Positions 22,613-35,203 of a stretch of 64,000 nt of DNA are shown here, one piece after another. Every line of letters starts with the position of its first letter. The stretch's first letter is position 1. The notes under the pieces are model-generated. The model was not told where the DNA came from, made no database searches, and saw only the letters and a program-made list of their open reading frames with translations. Position numbers and translations under genes: made by a program. The stretch is from Artocarpus heterophyllus. Lineage: Eukaryota; Streptophyta; Magnoliopsida; Rosales; Moraceae. The stretch lies in contig CM046350.1 in assembly GCA_025403435.1 (NCBI GenBank), forward strand, positions 2,572,070-2,636,069. The letters are read 5' to 3'.

Positions 22613-25600
22613 TCAGGACGCAATTTGGACGACAATTGGACTCCTGACATCGTGCTTTCCATCACTCCAAACAAATCCTCCAAAGCGGTATCCTTCAAAA
22701 CCATATCCCTTGTCCTTGAGTGTAACTCTGAAGCTTTTCTCTTCACCAACGTGCTCAAACTTCAATATCCTGGGCTCAACAGAGACAGAAACTCCGACCG
22801 GTTCACGAACTCTGACAATGTAGGTTCCTGGAGTTCCGACATTCTTCACTGTCCGGGTCACGGTCAAACTGCCATTGAGATTCGGAACCGTCACGGAAGG
22901 ATAGTTGAAGTCCGCAACGGTGATGTTCTTTTCAGGACACTTGTAAGGCGAGCCGTTAAAGACTTCAATCCGGCTCTCCGAGTATCCGATAGAGCAGAGG
23001 AAGTTCAGGTAGTCGTCGACGCTCAAGTCGTAGACCAGACCGGGGTCCATGGCTTTGTTCGGTCGGATGTGGCCGTTACCATAGTTAAACGGAGTCGCTT
23101 TTTCGCCGTAGAATGTCTGCATTGGTTTGCCTGTGTTATCCTTCGTTCTTGCTGTGCAAACCAAGAAAAAAAATTGTTACTTTTTAATAGAAAAAAATGC
23201 AAGGAGATTAAAAAGATAATTAGGCATTAAATTAAGAAGAATGGTACCGGTGGTGACAATAGCGGAGCGAATTGCGGCGGGGGACCAGTCACGGTGGAGT
23301 GTCTTGAGAAGGCCGACGACTCCGGAGACGTGAGGGCACGACATGGACGTGCCAGTTAAGAGGTAGTAAGGGGATCTGCGGTCGTCGCCTTCTAGGCCAC
23401 TTACGCCATGATCTTCGGCGTATGCAGCTAAGATGTTCACCCCAGGAGCAGTGATATCAGGCTGGAGAAAAAAACAGTCAAAATTATTATAAGCATAAAA
23501 AATTTAGAGAATTGGGTTTGTTTAATTTTGTGGAATTTTTGTAGCAAGAAATATCCAAAGACTTGAATTAATTAAATTACCTTGAGGATCTCGGGTGTAA
23601 TAGTGTTGGGACCAAGCGAAGAGAAATACCCCATAACTGGAGCAGGCTTATTGTGTATGGCTGTAGCTGGGGGCAAGAGAGAAGCCTTTGCATTTCTGTG
23701 TGATATAACGAAGGAAAAAAAAAAATCAATGGTTACAAACAAATATCAATGCGAATCGCTATATTTGGTAAAAAAAAAATAGATATTTGATATGTTATTT
23801 TGTTTTGTGCATTTACATGCTATATGTATAGTTTTTTCTTTCATATTTATGATTAAAGGAGTTAAAAATACTAGAAGTTAATGATGATGAATATATATAA
23901 ACGTACCCTGTAGCAATTATGTATGCTTCTAGATCATAACTGTCATCGAAAGTAAGATGTGATGTGGGTAGGAAATGAGGTTCGGGAGCGACATTAAATC
24001 CGGCGAAAAGGTTGTTGCAAAGTACCAACCCGACGGCTCCTAGCTTAGCAGCATTTTGGCCCATCTGCATTGTTGGAACGGTGCCTCTAATACAAACCAA
24101 GATCTTCCCCTTCACTTTGGCAGGATCCAGAGAATCTATATCACACATCAACCTACAAAAAGACAGGCATGTAAACCTTAAGCTACAAAGTAATAACACG
24201 TTTGGCAAACAAAATTGGTTTGAATTAAAAAAATAAGTTAAAGTACTATAACATGTGAGAGTTTTATAATTTTATACTATAGACGGATATAACGGATGAG
24301 TTCAAACCGGTATGTCAAACATACTATAATACTAATTACTAGCAAAAGATGAATAAATTACGTTTTTTTTTTTTTCTTAAAACTCAAAACCTAAGAGAAA
24401 AATTAAAAAAAAATAAAAGAAATAGAAAACGATGAAACAAAATTTATTGATTCTTACGCATTAGCGAGGGATCCATTTTCAGTCTTTGCTTGTTTACCAC
24501 TTATTAGTGGGTAGAATTTCTGTTCTTCTGCAGACGGAGAGACACTTGTTCCCTGGTAGTACAATGTACAAAACAAGCAAATATATATAAATATGGAATG
24601 TACATACATATAAACAAAATTAGTGTGTACTAAATTGGAAATTTGAGTATAAAGTTCATAAATTAAATATTGTACAAAAATTGTGCGTACATTAAAGCGC
24701 AAACCATTATCGAGCTCAACAACAGCTCGGTACTCTTTGTCCGTTGTACTTGCTGCTACGGTGATTATCCAAGGCGAAATGTTTGTGACACTTCCCGGGT
24801 ATGGTCCAGAGTTTCCGGCGGAGGCTACAACCACAATGCCCTTCTTCATGGCATGAAAGGCGCCAATTGAGACGCCGTCTAGCCAATAACCCAGAGTCAG
24901 GTCTCCACCAAGTGACATTGAGATGACGTCCACACCATCATCTATGGCCCTGTCCAAGGCCGCTAGGACATCCGACGTGTAACAATTCGGCCAGCAGGCC
25001 TTGTAGGTGGCCACACGGGCTCTCGGGGCACCGCCCTTGGCCGTCCCGTTCCCGACGCCTAGAACGCTGGCTTCTGGGACAAAGTTACCGCCAGCTGTGG
25101 ATAGAGTGTGACTGCCATGACCGTCATGGTCACGTGGACTCCTTCTGGTTGCGTTGAGCTTCCCTTCCCAGGTTTCATATCCCTTGCTGAAGTACCTTGC
25201 TCCTATTAGCTTCCTATAGTAAAGGGGAAAAAAAGATAAATGTTTTGTTATTTGCATATATAATATAAGCAACTTAAGATGGTAATCTTTAGTAAAAAAT
25301 ACAAGTAAGAAGGGAAAATCATATACAGTACTTAACAAATTGTATGTATTAATTTTAGACTGGGAGAATTAAATGACAAATAAAAGAGGAAAAAAATATA
25401 AATTTTATCGTGTAAAATATGACTAATATTATAATAATTATTATATAGTTTTACTATTATTTTTCATTTAGTATAATTTCCACAAAAATGAAAGAGAAGG
25501 TAATTACTTGTTGCAAGTGAATCCATCCTCAAATTTCTCGCAGGTTGCATTCCACCTTGATGGAATGGGCCCATAGCCTTCATCGTCGAAGCTCTTTGAT

Positions 25601-26771
25601 GTGGGCCAGACACCTAGCATTAAATATTCCCAAAAAAATATTCTTAAAAAAATCAGAAAAATATTTTTTTTATTTTTATTTTTTTACGGTGGTGATCCAC
25701 ACCCCTGATTTTCGAGGCCCCTCCTTCAACTCCCTTGGGATAAATTAGTGCGAAGCCGACCCATGGAGAGTCTCCCAACAGTGAGAGTTGTGTTCCGAGT
25801 CGTTTGCTTAAACGAAACAGTCCTCTATCAACTCAACTGAATCAGCTAGATGTTGGTAAATATTTCTCTTATTTATTTATCCAGTTAGTTATGAAAGAGT
25901 ACGTCTTTATATTAAAGAGTCTTATGAAGAATATCCCAATTAGTGGCTCCAATATTGCCATGCATGAGAGGAAGAAGTAAAAACAACATTAAAGGCAAAG
26001 AATTAATGTCTTATAAGTAAATACCAGAGTCAATATTTGCAATAATGGAGTCTTCTCCAAATCTAGCCTTCTCCCAAATAGAATCAGGAATAACATCACC
26101 ACTCTCATCTTCAAGCATCATGAAACCCCATGAACGTGTGGTTTGTAATTTCAATACTTTGTCTGGGATTACCGACACAACTTTTGGATGCTCTGCATAT
26201 TTAATATTTTTATGAGTGGTTGTAAGCATAGCTTAGCGGTGATTTTTAAAAAAAAAAAAAAACCTGAATTAATTCTTACCAGCAATTTGGGCTGCTTCTT
26301 CATCGTCAAGTAAAGCGGCAAAACCATTGATATCCCTATCGTACGAGATGAATATGGATTCTTTGGCTTTCTCTTTGCTGCAATCATGATCGCAAAAATT
26401 AAAGTACATGAGATAAAATAAAACAAGGAAAAAAAATACAAAATGCAATAATCTTATACCTTTCAAGAAAAGAACCAAGGAACTCATGATGAGAATCAGC
26501 AACACGTTCAAGATCGGCTTCTGTGATTTCAGGTCCATGTGCATGTGGTCCCAGGTAAACTACGTAAGGCTTTTCACATCATAAACACGAAGAACATTGA
26601 TACGTTAGTACTGTAAATTAATTACTCCAATGCAAGAATAATTATTTATATACAAGAGTTTCAGTAACTGAAAAAAAAATCGCATACCTTTTTTGCTGCA
26701 AAAGTTGGAACCAAAAGGAGAGAGAAAAGAAAGAGAAACTGGACGATAGTTGAAGGCATTAGAGGCCCCAT
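22613..26771 (-). CDS. Subtilisin-like serine protease, SBT5 group (AIR3/SBT5.3-like)
   Basis: Eleven exons with consistent phases: 26688-26771, 26460-26569, 26280-26377, 26025-26192, 25508-25613, 24691-25213, 24458-24552, 23907-24152, 23581-23695, 23248-23461 and 22613-23151. They total 2298 bp, giving 765 residues, normal for the family. Signal peptide about 1-25; I9 propeptide about 30-110; S8 catalytic domain with Asp152 (NIDSG), His221 (DGHGSHT), Asn323 (SAGNSGP) and Ser554 (GTSMSCPHV); a PA-type insert about 345-460 ([11 protein letters not shown]); C-terminal fibronectin-III-like domain ([21 protein letters not shown]). Plant subtilases are secreted to the cell wall and cleave proteins or propeptides; the substrate is unknown. 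The start at 26771 ([12 protein letters not shown]) gives the best signal peptide, although an in-frame ATG lies at 26795. The motif is DSG where many plant subtilases have DTG. Tandem to the dead copy at 10219-20745. Confidence 0.94.
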
Positions 26772-27554
26772 TCTCTGTGATTTTGTTGAAGACATATTGA
26801 TCACCAACAGAGAAAACTAAGCTTTGAAGAATTGATTATAAGAGTCTCAGAAAATATGTACGTCTGCACATAGGCCTTTTCTCTCAGAATCCCTTCAAAT
26901 ATAAGGTGATAATGATTGCTAAGAAATCTCTGTCGTTTCAAAAGCGACGATTTTCAAATCCTAAAGACTCCTTTTGTTCTTAATTATAGGATTACACGGT
27001 GGATCTTCGAATTCAAATAATAATAATAATAATAATAATAATGGCCGTCTTTGAAAAGATAACAATCGAAAATCATTATTTAATCCCCATGCACATTGAT
27101 TTGGTTTATTTGGGTTTAACTAATTTAAATTTTAAAATCCTAGATAGTGCACAATTTTGCTTTCTGAATTTGTTAATTGAAGTAATTATCCGCACTATCT
27201 CGTACCAAAGATTATTAAAATTATTTTGCAGGGCAAACGTTTAAAAATTAGTTTAAAATCTTTTTCAAATCTGCATGATCTCATAAACTCCTTTGTCCTA
27301 AGTTCATAAAAATCAGGCGCCTCTTTGCGTTATCTTTTTGGGAGAAAGAGCAAAATAATATATTTAGGTTAAAAGCTAAGTAAATAATGTCATATAGTGT
27401 CAAAATGTGTAGTATCATGAGAAATTGAGTAATGTCTAGTGATAAATTGAAAACAAAAACCCCAAATACCCCCAATTCTTTATTCTCGATATATCTTTTA
27501 CTCTCCTCTCTCGCCGACACCGTTGGTGGTCGAGAAATACAATATTCATAGAAA

Positions 27555-27930
27555 AGTACCGTTTTTACTGTATAATACAAAAATTCATCACTGACTTTAC
27601 TGGACCGTTACAATATTTACCGAAAAATATTGTATTTACTGTGTAATACGAAAATTCAATGGCAACTTTGTTGGGCTGTCGGTAGCCGAAAAATATAATA
27701 TTTACTAAAAAATACCGTATTTATAGTGTAAAAAAAAATTTCACTGACGACTTCGTCAGATGCCAATTGTTGGAAAATGCAATATTTACTAGTGACTTCG
27801 ATGTCGGTGGCTAAAAAATATAATATTTACCAGGAAATACCGTATTTACAATGTAAATATAAAAATTTATTGGCGATCTCATCGGGTGCCAACTGCCAAA
27901 AATACAATATTTACCAGTGACTTCGATATT
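27555..27930. repeat. Diverged repeat, about four copies
   Basis: Units share TACCGTATTTAC- and AATATTTAC-like cores and a GGCGACTTCGTCGG-like middle. Copies start near 27555, 27622, 27709 and 27831, with uneven spacing. The GC-richer middle parts stand out from the AT background. Probably part of an old, unassigned transposon. Confidence 0.6.
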
Positions 27931-28522
27931 GTCTTCTCCGATCCAGTCCACAGCGAGAATCGTCCACACTCATGGTGAGAGCTATGGCAGTGATAGATCT
28001 CCTCAGATGATCTCGTCGATGGCATAATCTCCTTGGATCTCGTTGTGTAAGTCCTTCATCTCTGTTATCATCGTCAGATCAGAACTCCGTCGTCGCAATA
28101 GAGATGAATTTGCCAGCGACAAGAGTGGGTTGCCTTTGGCTTCTTCAGCCATCGAGCATAACATAGAGGAGAGAGAAGAGAGAAGAGAGATTAAAAAAAA
28201 AGGAAGAGAGAGAATAATGAAAAATAGATCTAAAATTGAATAAGAGTTTTGAAAATAGGGGTACTTTAGGATTTTTGCTAGTTCAAAAACGTTGTTCATT
28301 TCAAACCTACTATTTTTTACACTTTTTTTAAAATATCTAACATAATTTACCAATGAGGTAATAAGATCTATTATTTCGTGCAATTTCTCTTATCTTTTTA
28401 ATTAAACTGAAGTTGAGTCAAACAAAAAAAAAAAATCCTTTAGTTATTTAAAAAATTACCTCAGAGATTTTTTTAAGGTAATATTTTTTTAGCACTAATA
28501 AATATAAATAGCAATCCTTAAA

Positions 28523-28574
<52 letters not shown>
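28523..28574. repeat. Compound microsatellite (CT)12(AT)14
   Basis: An uninterrupted CT run followed directly by an AT run. Confidence 0.97.
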
Positions 28575-28576
<2 letters not shown>

Positions 28577-29552
28577 ATGTAGCATTAGTTTTCATTATTT
28601 TCTTTTTCTAAGAGTAGTTTTGATTATTTTTCATAAAGTATATCATTAATTTTAGCTAAAATTAAAGTGCATGGTATGTTTATAACAGTGAAATTAAAAT
28701 ATAACCATTTTTTGGAATATTTTAGGAAATATAACATAAAAAATTCGAATATTTTAGAAAAAATTATAATCATTATATTACTTATTCAGATAATTTTGTA
28801 GCATAATAATTAGTAGTTAGAAATCTCTTAGACAGGCCAAAATTTATAAAACCATAGAAACGGATATTAAGAAGTGTTATTAGCACCATTAGAACATTCT
28901 GCCACTTTATTTTCGGAACCTTTTTTTTTTAATCAAATAACTCTTTTTTTTTTTTACAATTATGATACTTATTAAAGGACTTTTAAAATTTAATGGAGAT
29001 AGTCACGCGAATAATGCATAATAACTAAAAAGATTCACTGAAATAGTTACTTTGAAAGCCAATGTTCTAGTGTGTAAAGTTTTAAGCATTTATTTTAACC
29101 TACATGAATTTTTAATTGGTGTGTTATGATATTTCAATTGACTTGAGATATTGTTAGAGGGATATCAAAAGGGGTAAAAACCAAAGAGATATGAATTGAC
29201 TTCATTTATTGGTGCTAGGTGGAATTGTGTAACCACCGCAAACAGAAATCATTGTGAGAACATTCCCTGGCAATATATTCATTTTTTCACTTTATATTTA
29301 TAATTATCTTAATTAAAAAACAAAATGCTAGAAAAAAAGGAAAAAAAAAAAAACAAAACACAGTTTTTTGGTTTTGAGTTTGACTGTACTTGGGGGTACT
29401 TTTTCTCCTTCTGGGTAAATGACTAGTTAACATCATCTAAAGAAAAACAAAGAAAAGTAAGCAAGGACTTGGAAAATGAAAGGTTTTCATCATGACTTAA
29501 CACTCATTAAAATAGTTAGGCACTAACCCAAAAAACAAACAGAAAAAAGTAG

Positions 29553-29555
<3 letters not shown>

Positions 29556-29582
<27 letters not shown>
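29556..29582. repeat. (AT)n microsatellite beside the MITE
   Basis: About 13 AT units, ending 37 bp before the MITE that starts at 29620. Confidence 0.95.
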
Positions 29583-29583
<1 letters not shown>

Positions 29584-29619
29584 CAATTATTGATCTTCCT
29601 TCACGAGATGGAAAATTAA

Positions 29620-30109
29620 TGCTTCATTGGTACGAAGTGAAAAGTGGAAGGAAAAATAAAAAGATTTTGGGATGGAGATTGGTATGATAGGATGTTTGGT
29701 AGAAAATAAATTAGAATAGAAAAGAGAAATAGGTAGAAGAAATGACATGTGGGTCTCATCAAAATTGATCTTTTCAAATATGAGTGGATTTTATGAGGAA
29801 AAAGTTTAACAACAATGCAAAAAAAATAAAGTTACCAATTTATCTTCTTTTTTTTCTATCAAAATTCTAACAAAACAATTTGGACGCCAAATTAGGGAAT
29901 AGCTAAATAATATTTGAGCAAAATGATAATTGTATTAATTATAGTTTTTCTATTCCTTTAGTTTTTCTTGCAATACTAAATAAGAGAAGATAAAATCATT
30001 TTCTTTCCACCTTTACATACTAAACAAGTTAAAAGAAAATCAAAATCTTTTATTTTTTTTATAATTTTCTTTTCCCTCTTATTTTCTTTCCTTCTTACCA
30101 ATCAGAGCA
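29620..30109. mobile_element. MITE, about 490 bp, with TAA target duplication
   Basis: The ends are inverted repeats: left TGCTTCATTGGTACGAAG and right (reverse-complemented) TGCTCTGATTGGTAAGAAG, continuing into purine-rich GGAAGGAAAAATAAAAAGA-like arms on both sides. A 3-bp TAA flanks each end (29617-29619 and 30110-30112), which fits PIF/Harbinger-type duplication, but a 3-bp AT match is weak evidence and the TIR does not start with the usual GG. No coding capacity. Confidence 0.65.
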
Positions 30110-30112
30110 TAA

Positions 30113-31842
30113 AAGAAGGAAGGAACTTCACTTATAATTTGAAAAAGCTCAAACTATCAACTAATAAAATAATGGCTGGCCGTTGAGAACATATATTATA
30201 CGTGCTACATATTTACTTAAACAATCTTGGATTGATTTTTAGTGCGTTTAGAAACTTTTCTTTGAATCAAGGTCTTTTCCCCCACAAATTTAAATTATTA
30301 TAATGTTTTTTGGTTTCAAATATTAGTACTAGGACACTAGAGCATTTTTAGTACATTAAAAATATAATAACTTAAAAATTATCTTAAGTAAAAATATGTG
30401 TCGTAAGGATTATTGTCTAATCTATTTTTTATGATAAAGTCTATAAAAGCAAAAATAAAATTTTTAAAAGTAAAAATTATGCCATAGACTTAAATAAAGA
30501 AAGAATGATATGAAAAATAAGTTGAAAAGCTTAATTATTGTAAAATATATTGTAACAAATGTTAAGACAAAAATACAGTTTAAGAAAAATACTACATAAT
30601 AATGTAAAAAATTACACAATATTTGAATAATGTAACGTAATAAAGTACATTAATAAAATTATATAGTATAAAAATTACACCATAAAATTAATACACTATA
30701 AGAATTAAATTATTTAACATTAAACAATATAAAAATTAAATTATTTAAAATTAAAGCAATATAGGATTAATAATAAATGCTTATTCCTTTGCATTCCAAA
30801 ACTCACGTTTTACGAACCAGAGCCAACGCACACTGCAAAACTGTCCTTTGTCTTATTCACTGGTCTTGTGGCCACGTCTAGAGACCTTAAAAAGCCGTTA
30901 ACTTCTCTGACCCATAAAGTAATTGACTTCATTGTTTTAACTCACTGTCTCAATAACTACGCCCTTTAAATTATTCTATTAAAAATAGCTCCAAAGATTA
31001 CTTTTAATGTTTTTACACATGCATATTATGGAAAAAAAAATAAAACTTATGAGAGGCATCTGTCAACCTAATTAAAGCTTATAGTTTTAAGTGTAAATAA
31101 TATAAAAATTTTATATATTACGTGTTATAATATTTATAGTTTTAAAACATAATTTTATAATTTTATCTACGTTATTGCTCTTAAGAAAAGAAAATTCTTT
31201 TATGGGATCACCTTTTCCAAGGGAAGGAAAATCCAAAAGAGGCTACCTGTAAAACCCAGGCAGTTTTGGCTTTATCTATGGAAGCACTATTTGTTAAACA
31301 AGTAAAAGCCTTGTCTGCCGCCTTCTCTACGCTTGTCTTTTCTCTTTCTCCATGGACTTTCCCTTTGTCGTAGCTTCCCTTACTTTTTTCTTCTGTTACT
31401 ATTATATATATATATGTGTATATATATTTCCTTCCAAGGCGTAGACGACTCTAGAGTTTTAGCAAAAGCTCAAATCTTGTTTTATCTCCTGACTGTATAT
31501 TCTTGTCTTCCCGTATATATGCTTCTTATTTGTGTATTTCTTCCTCTCCTCTTATATCTTTCTTTTTCTCTGAAAGGCAATTTTTTTTCTTAGCAAATCA
31601 GTATCTATATCCAAAGCAAAGATCGTAATTAGCAGGCTATATATATACATCTCTAAGCACGTGAGGGTCTCTGTAAGTAATTTCATTTGAGATTTTCTAG
31701 CTTAACTCTCTGAATTTATTTTTTTTTCCCGTTCAACATATAAAGCTTGGAAGGAAATGCTTATGTTTGACTATAAATTTCTGTGTTAATTTCTTTCATT
31801 TAATCTGAATTGACTTAATAAGATCGTCTAGAGTTGACGTAT
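30113..31842. other. Spacer and presumed MIR160 promoter / 5' part of the primary transcript
   Basis: No protein gene seen. A GC-richer, pyrimidine-rich stretch at 31210-31600 looks transcribed and may hold the start of the MIR160 primary transcript (inference). A TGTCTC core, the auxin response element motif, lies at 30946-30951, but a single hexamer is weak evidence. Confidence 0.4.
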
Positions 31843-31931
31843 CTTGCCTGGCTCCCTGAATGCCATATAGGAAGTTTGTCAAGAAGCGTTGGCGAACCTC
31901 CTACTTGGCATGAGGGGAGTCATGCAGGCCC
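31843..31931 (+). ncRNA. MIR160: MIR160 precursor hairpin
   Basis: The mature miRNA occupies 31845-31865 and begins TGCCTGGCTCCCTG, the conserved miR160 sequence, with A rather than the commoner U at position 15. The opposite arm (about 31906-31928, GGCATGAGGGGAGTCATGCAG) pairs with it: by hand, positions 1-13 pair apart from one mismatch and a G-U wobble or two, positions 14-15 are unpaired, and 16-21 pair. The stem extends through TAGGAAGTTTG / CGAACCTCCTA to a loop near 31880-31890. miR160 guides cleavage of mRNAs for AUXIN RESPONSE FACTOR 10/16/17-type repressors, so it tunes auxin signalling in roots, leaves and embryos. The primary transcript limits are not determined. Confidence 0.95.
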
Positions 31932-33128
31932 GACCTTAAACGGTACCGTTAACGACTGATGATCGACTATTAGTATCAATTAATGCAGGCCAAGTTAATT
32001 AACCATGTTCTATAATCGTAATTAGCCAGCCCTTTATTCTCCAACGAAAATGATGTTTTCTAATTTATTGTAATTATCGCGTACACATCTTAATTCTATA
32101 CACAATGCTACACATGACATATAAAAAATAAACTATTAAATGCTTTTTAAGTTAATTGATTCTTTATATACAGTCTAATTTATTTTGATGAATATGGATA
32201 TATAGGATTCCATATTATATATGTGTATGCAGGTATACTTTCAGCATAATGGAGACCTCACCATGAAAGACGTGACCACAAAGTGCATGGATATGGTGTT
32301 GATATACATAGATGTCAATCATGGATAAGATTTGGGAAAAATATATGGATGAATGGCTAAGAAGAAATCCTTCTGCAGAAGGGCGTTTAGAGTGGGCCTA
32401 GATTTTCATATTTAGAACACTATTTGAAAGTGTTTACAAAATGGTTGAAAAGAGTTTTGATTTAAGAAGTAAAATAATTTTTTAAGAATGGTACTGAAAG
32501 TGTTCCTAAAGTTTGTTTTCAAAGGATGTGTAAAAAGGGTTTCAAAAATACCAAAAATAATACCTGACAGAACTGATCTGCTGGCAAAATTATATAGGTT
32601 ATCTATCCATCGACTTCGTCTTCATGTAACTAGCTTGCTCCTCCTTAAATTTCTATTATTTGTTACTTTGTTTGATATCTCAGCCCTTTTACTTGTTTTC
32701 TTGCGCAGAACTAGCTTTTGGGAATTAAGTAGGAACGAGTTTAGAGTACTTTTTAATTGTTTTGATACATTTGTACTTATTATTGCAAGTTCTTAAATAT
32801 AAAGCTAATATATCTTTTATCATTATTGTATTTGTACTTGAAAAGACTAGTATTATTGAAGCCAAGTCTTGGTTCGTTGCCAACTTGGACTAGGCATGCA
32901 AGAAAGTGACCAAACTGAAAGAATAGAGCAGGACATGATCCGTATTTGAACAGGAGTAGATTTTTTATTTTTTATTTGTATTTTTATTTTATACGATGTA
33001 TAGATACAGGGTCCACAAGACACTGTAAATATTTCCCTGTATGTGAATCCTTTTCTATCCACAAAAAAAAGTATTTCTTTGTGACTCTTCTTTTGCCAAC
33101 CAGATCGACAACCCATACTGTTGCAGGT

Positions 33129-33176
<48 letters not shown>

Positions 33177-35058
33177 TGGACCAACCTTACGTTAACTCAA
33201 TTCGTTTGTAATAAGACGAATAGACGATAAGATCTATAATAAGCAATTGGTGCCATCCTTTTGAAGCCATCAGTCATTACCTCTCCTTTTGGTATATATT
33301 GCGTGGACTGTTTCAACTCCAAAGTGTATAAAGTTATAACCTGACTTTTTTGCAACATTGTGCTTGAGTTTATCATAGATTAGCAACTTGGTCCTTAAAT
33401 TCTTAGTTTTAACGGTTATACCTTGAATTAGAAAAAAATGGGCATCGAAACTGATCTTAGAGTTAAACTGGCGATGCGCATGTGAGCTTTTTGCAAGGGC
33501 AAAATGTTTCATTTTCTCCCTTACGAATTTTTGTATTATAATACTGCAAGGAAATAATAATAAACTAAAGAAAACAAGTGTAATATGGAGACAAAATATC
33601 AAGATTTCTTTATTATTAGTCTCTCTTTCTTTTTTCATTTTTTCCTTCTACTCTTCCTTACCACTTCTTAATCTTTTCATATATCTGTTGCCTTATAGCA
33701 CTGTCTATTTATAGGCATCTCAGCTATATAATGAGGTCATCAGGAAATTTTAGTCAATTTCCACGAAGCTTCTCAATTAGCAGTATTTGCAAAAGTCTTT
33801 AGCTGATCATAATATGAATTATTAGTATATTCATACTCAATCCTTCGTGAATTATTAAATATTTCTCTGAATTTTGTGGTTCCGAGCTGGCTATGTTTAT
33901 GAACAGTTTGATTTATTTGATAAATTGGAACTAAGCTAACAAAAATTACACGTTATCCAACAGTTTAAAAGTTGTGTTTATTCATGTTACATGTAAAAAA
34001 AAATTATGATATATTATTATTTATATACATGTTAACTGATACTATAAATAAACATTAAAAAAAAGTAAATATTAAAAATTACATTTGTAAAAATTCCTCC
34101 TAAACTAACCCTTTTACATTTATATCGACATAGTGAGATGAGGGGCGGACTAGGTCCAGTGACATATGTAAGCAAGCCGGCCTATTTGGCCCAAACAAGT
34201 TGACCCTTTATGACATTTTGGGCTTCAAACTACATTTGCATGGAATTTTTCCTTTCAAAATAAAATTGTGAAATTTTTACAAATTTGTCTCTTAAAATTT
34301 ACTTTTTATAAATACATATTTATTTGTAGCATAATTTAATATATAATAATATAATTTAATATATAATATAAATGATAATATGAGATAAACTTTTTAAATG
34401 CAGTATAAATGAACATAATTTTTAAAAATGTAGTATAATATGTAATTTTCTCATCAAAATTTTACCTTTAATCGAGAGGAAATCAAAAAGATCAACTGAG
34501 TCTTGTACGAGCTGTGAAGTTTATGCATTATATTTATTGACTGTATATACATATGCTGACAAAAGACTCGCTTTCTTTGAAGTGGACTAATCTGGGAATA
34601 ATTAATTGCTTTGTTTAACTTGGAATACAAATTGTCGAGCAGGGGAAGAACTCACATGTCTAGAAGCTTCTTAAAATATTTGAACTTCCAGGGGGTCCTA
34701 CATATGTTTCCTCAAATTAATCTCCAGAAGAAAAACACCACTAAAAAACAAACCAGAACAAAACAAGAAGAAGGAACGATATGATAGTATAGCTAGTTTC
34801 GAGACGCGTTTTAGACACGGCATAGAGAACGCCAAAACAGAGCAAAAAAACTTGCTACGGTTAGCCTTGTGTATGAAGCTAATAAAATTAGTATAAAGAT
34901 GAGGAAAAAAGTTAACTCAACCAACACGGTTTATGTACTAGAGATGTCGCACAATGACTTTCAAGGTCAATGAAAGGAAGACTTCGAAAGGGGTCTTTCT
35001 TTTCATTTAAAAGAAGTTTTATGCCGCCTTCACACACACCAATTTCCAATCTTTGGTG
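31932..35058. other. Intergenic, no gene seen
   Basis: Probably includes the 3' part of the MIR160 primary transcript. ORFs at 32488-32796 and 33270-33638 show no recognisable domain and look like chance openings in AT-rich DNA. An (AT)n microsatellite lies at 33135-33172. Confidence 0.55.
33135..33172. repeat. (AT)n microsatellite
   Basis: About 19 AT units without interruption. Confidence 0.95.
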
Positions 35059-35066
35059 TATATATA
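35059..35066 (+). promoter_or_regulatory. Likely TATA box of the HMA-protein gene
   Basis: TATATATA followed by GGGC, about 140 bp upstream of the ATG at 35204, with a pyrimidine-rich segment (TTTCTTCTTCTTC) between that suits a plant transcription start and 5' UTR. Confidence 0.5.
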
Positions 35067-35203
35067 GGGCTATCTATACATGTTTTGTTTATATTTCCTT
35101 TCTTCTTCTTCAAGCTGCGGATAAACAAACACAGTTTTGCTGATTAAGTTGATATCTTGAAACTGCTCTTCAAAGTAATCAATTCCAAAGGATAGAAGAG
35201 AAG

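Larger units (their letters stand above)
26772..29616. other. Intergenic with SSRs and diverged repeats
   Basis: Upstream of the intact subtilase gene, so it should hold its promoter. It contains (AAT)n at about 27016-27042, a four-copy diverged repeat at 27555-27930, and (CT)12(AT)14 at 28523-28574. An open frame at 28003-28383 (minus) has no recognised domain. No gene called. Confidence 0.55.

Noticed and set aside
22625..23230. Plus-strand ORF of 201 codons
   Set aside because: Antisense shadow of the last exon of the intact subtilase.
28003..28383. Minus-strand ORF of 126 codons
   Set aside because: No domain recognised, and hydrophobic/AT-driven composition in the first half; kept only as a finding with the neighbouring repeats.
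32488..32796. Plus-strand ORF of 102 codons
   Set aside because: No recognisable domain or supporting signals; looks like a chance opening.
33270..33638. Minus-strand ORF of 122 codons
   Set aside because: Low-complexity, AT-driven composition, no family resemblance, no splice context.
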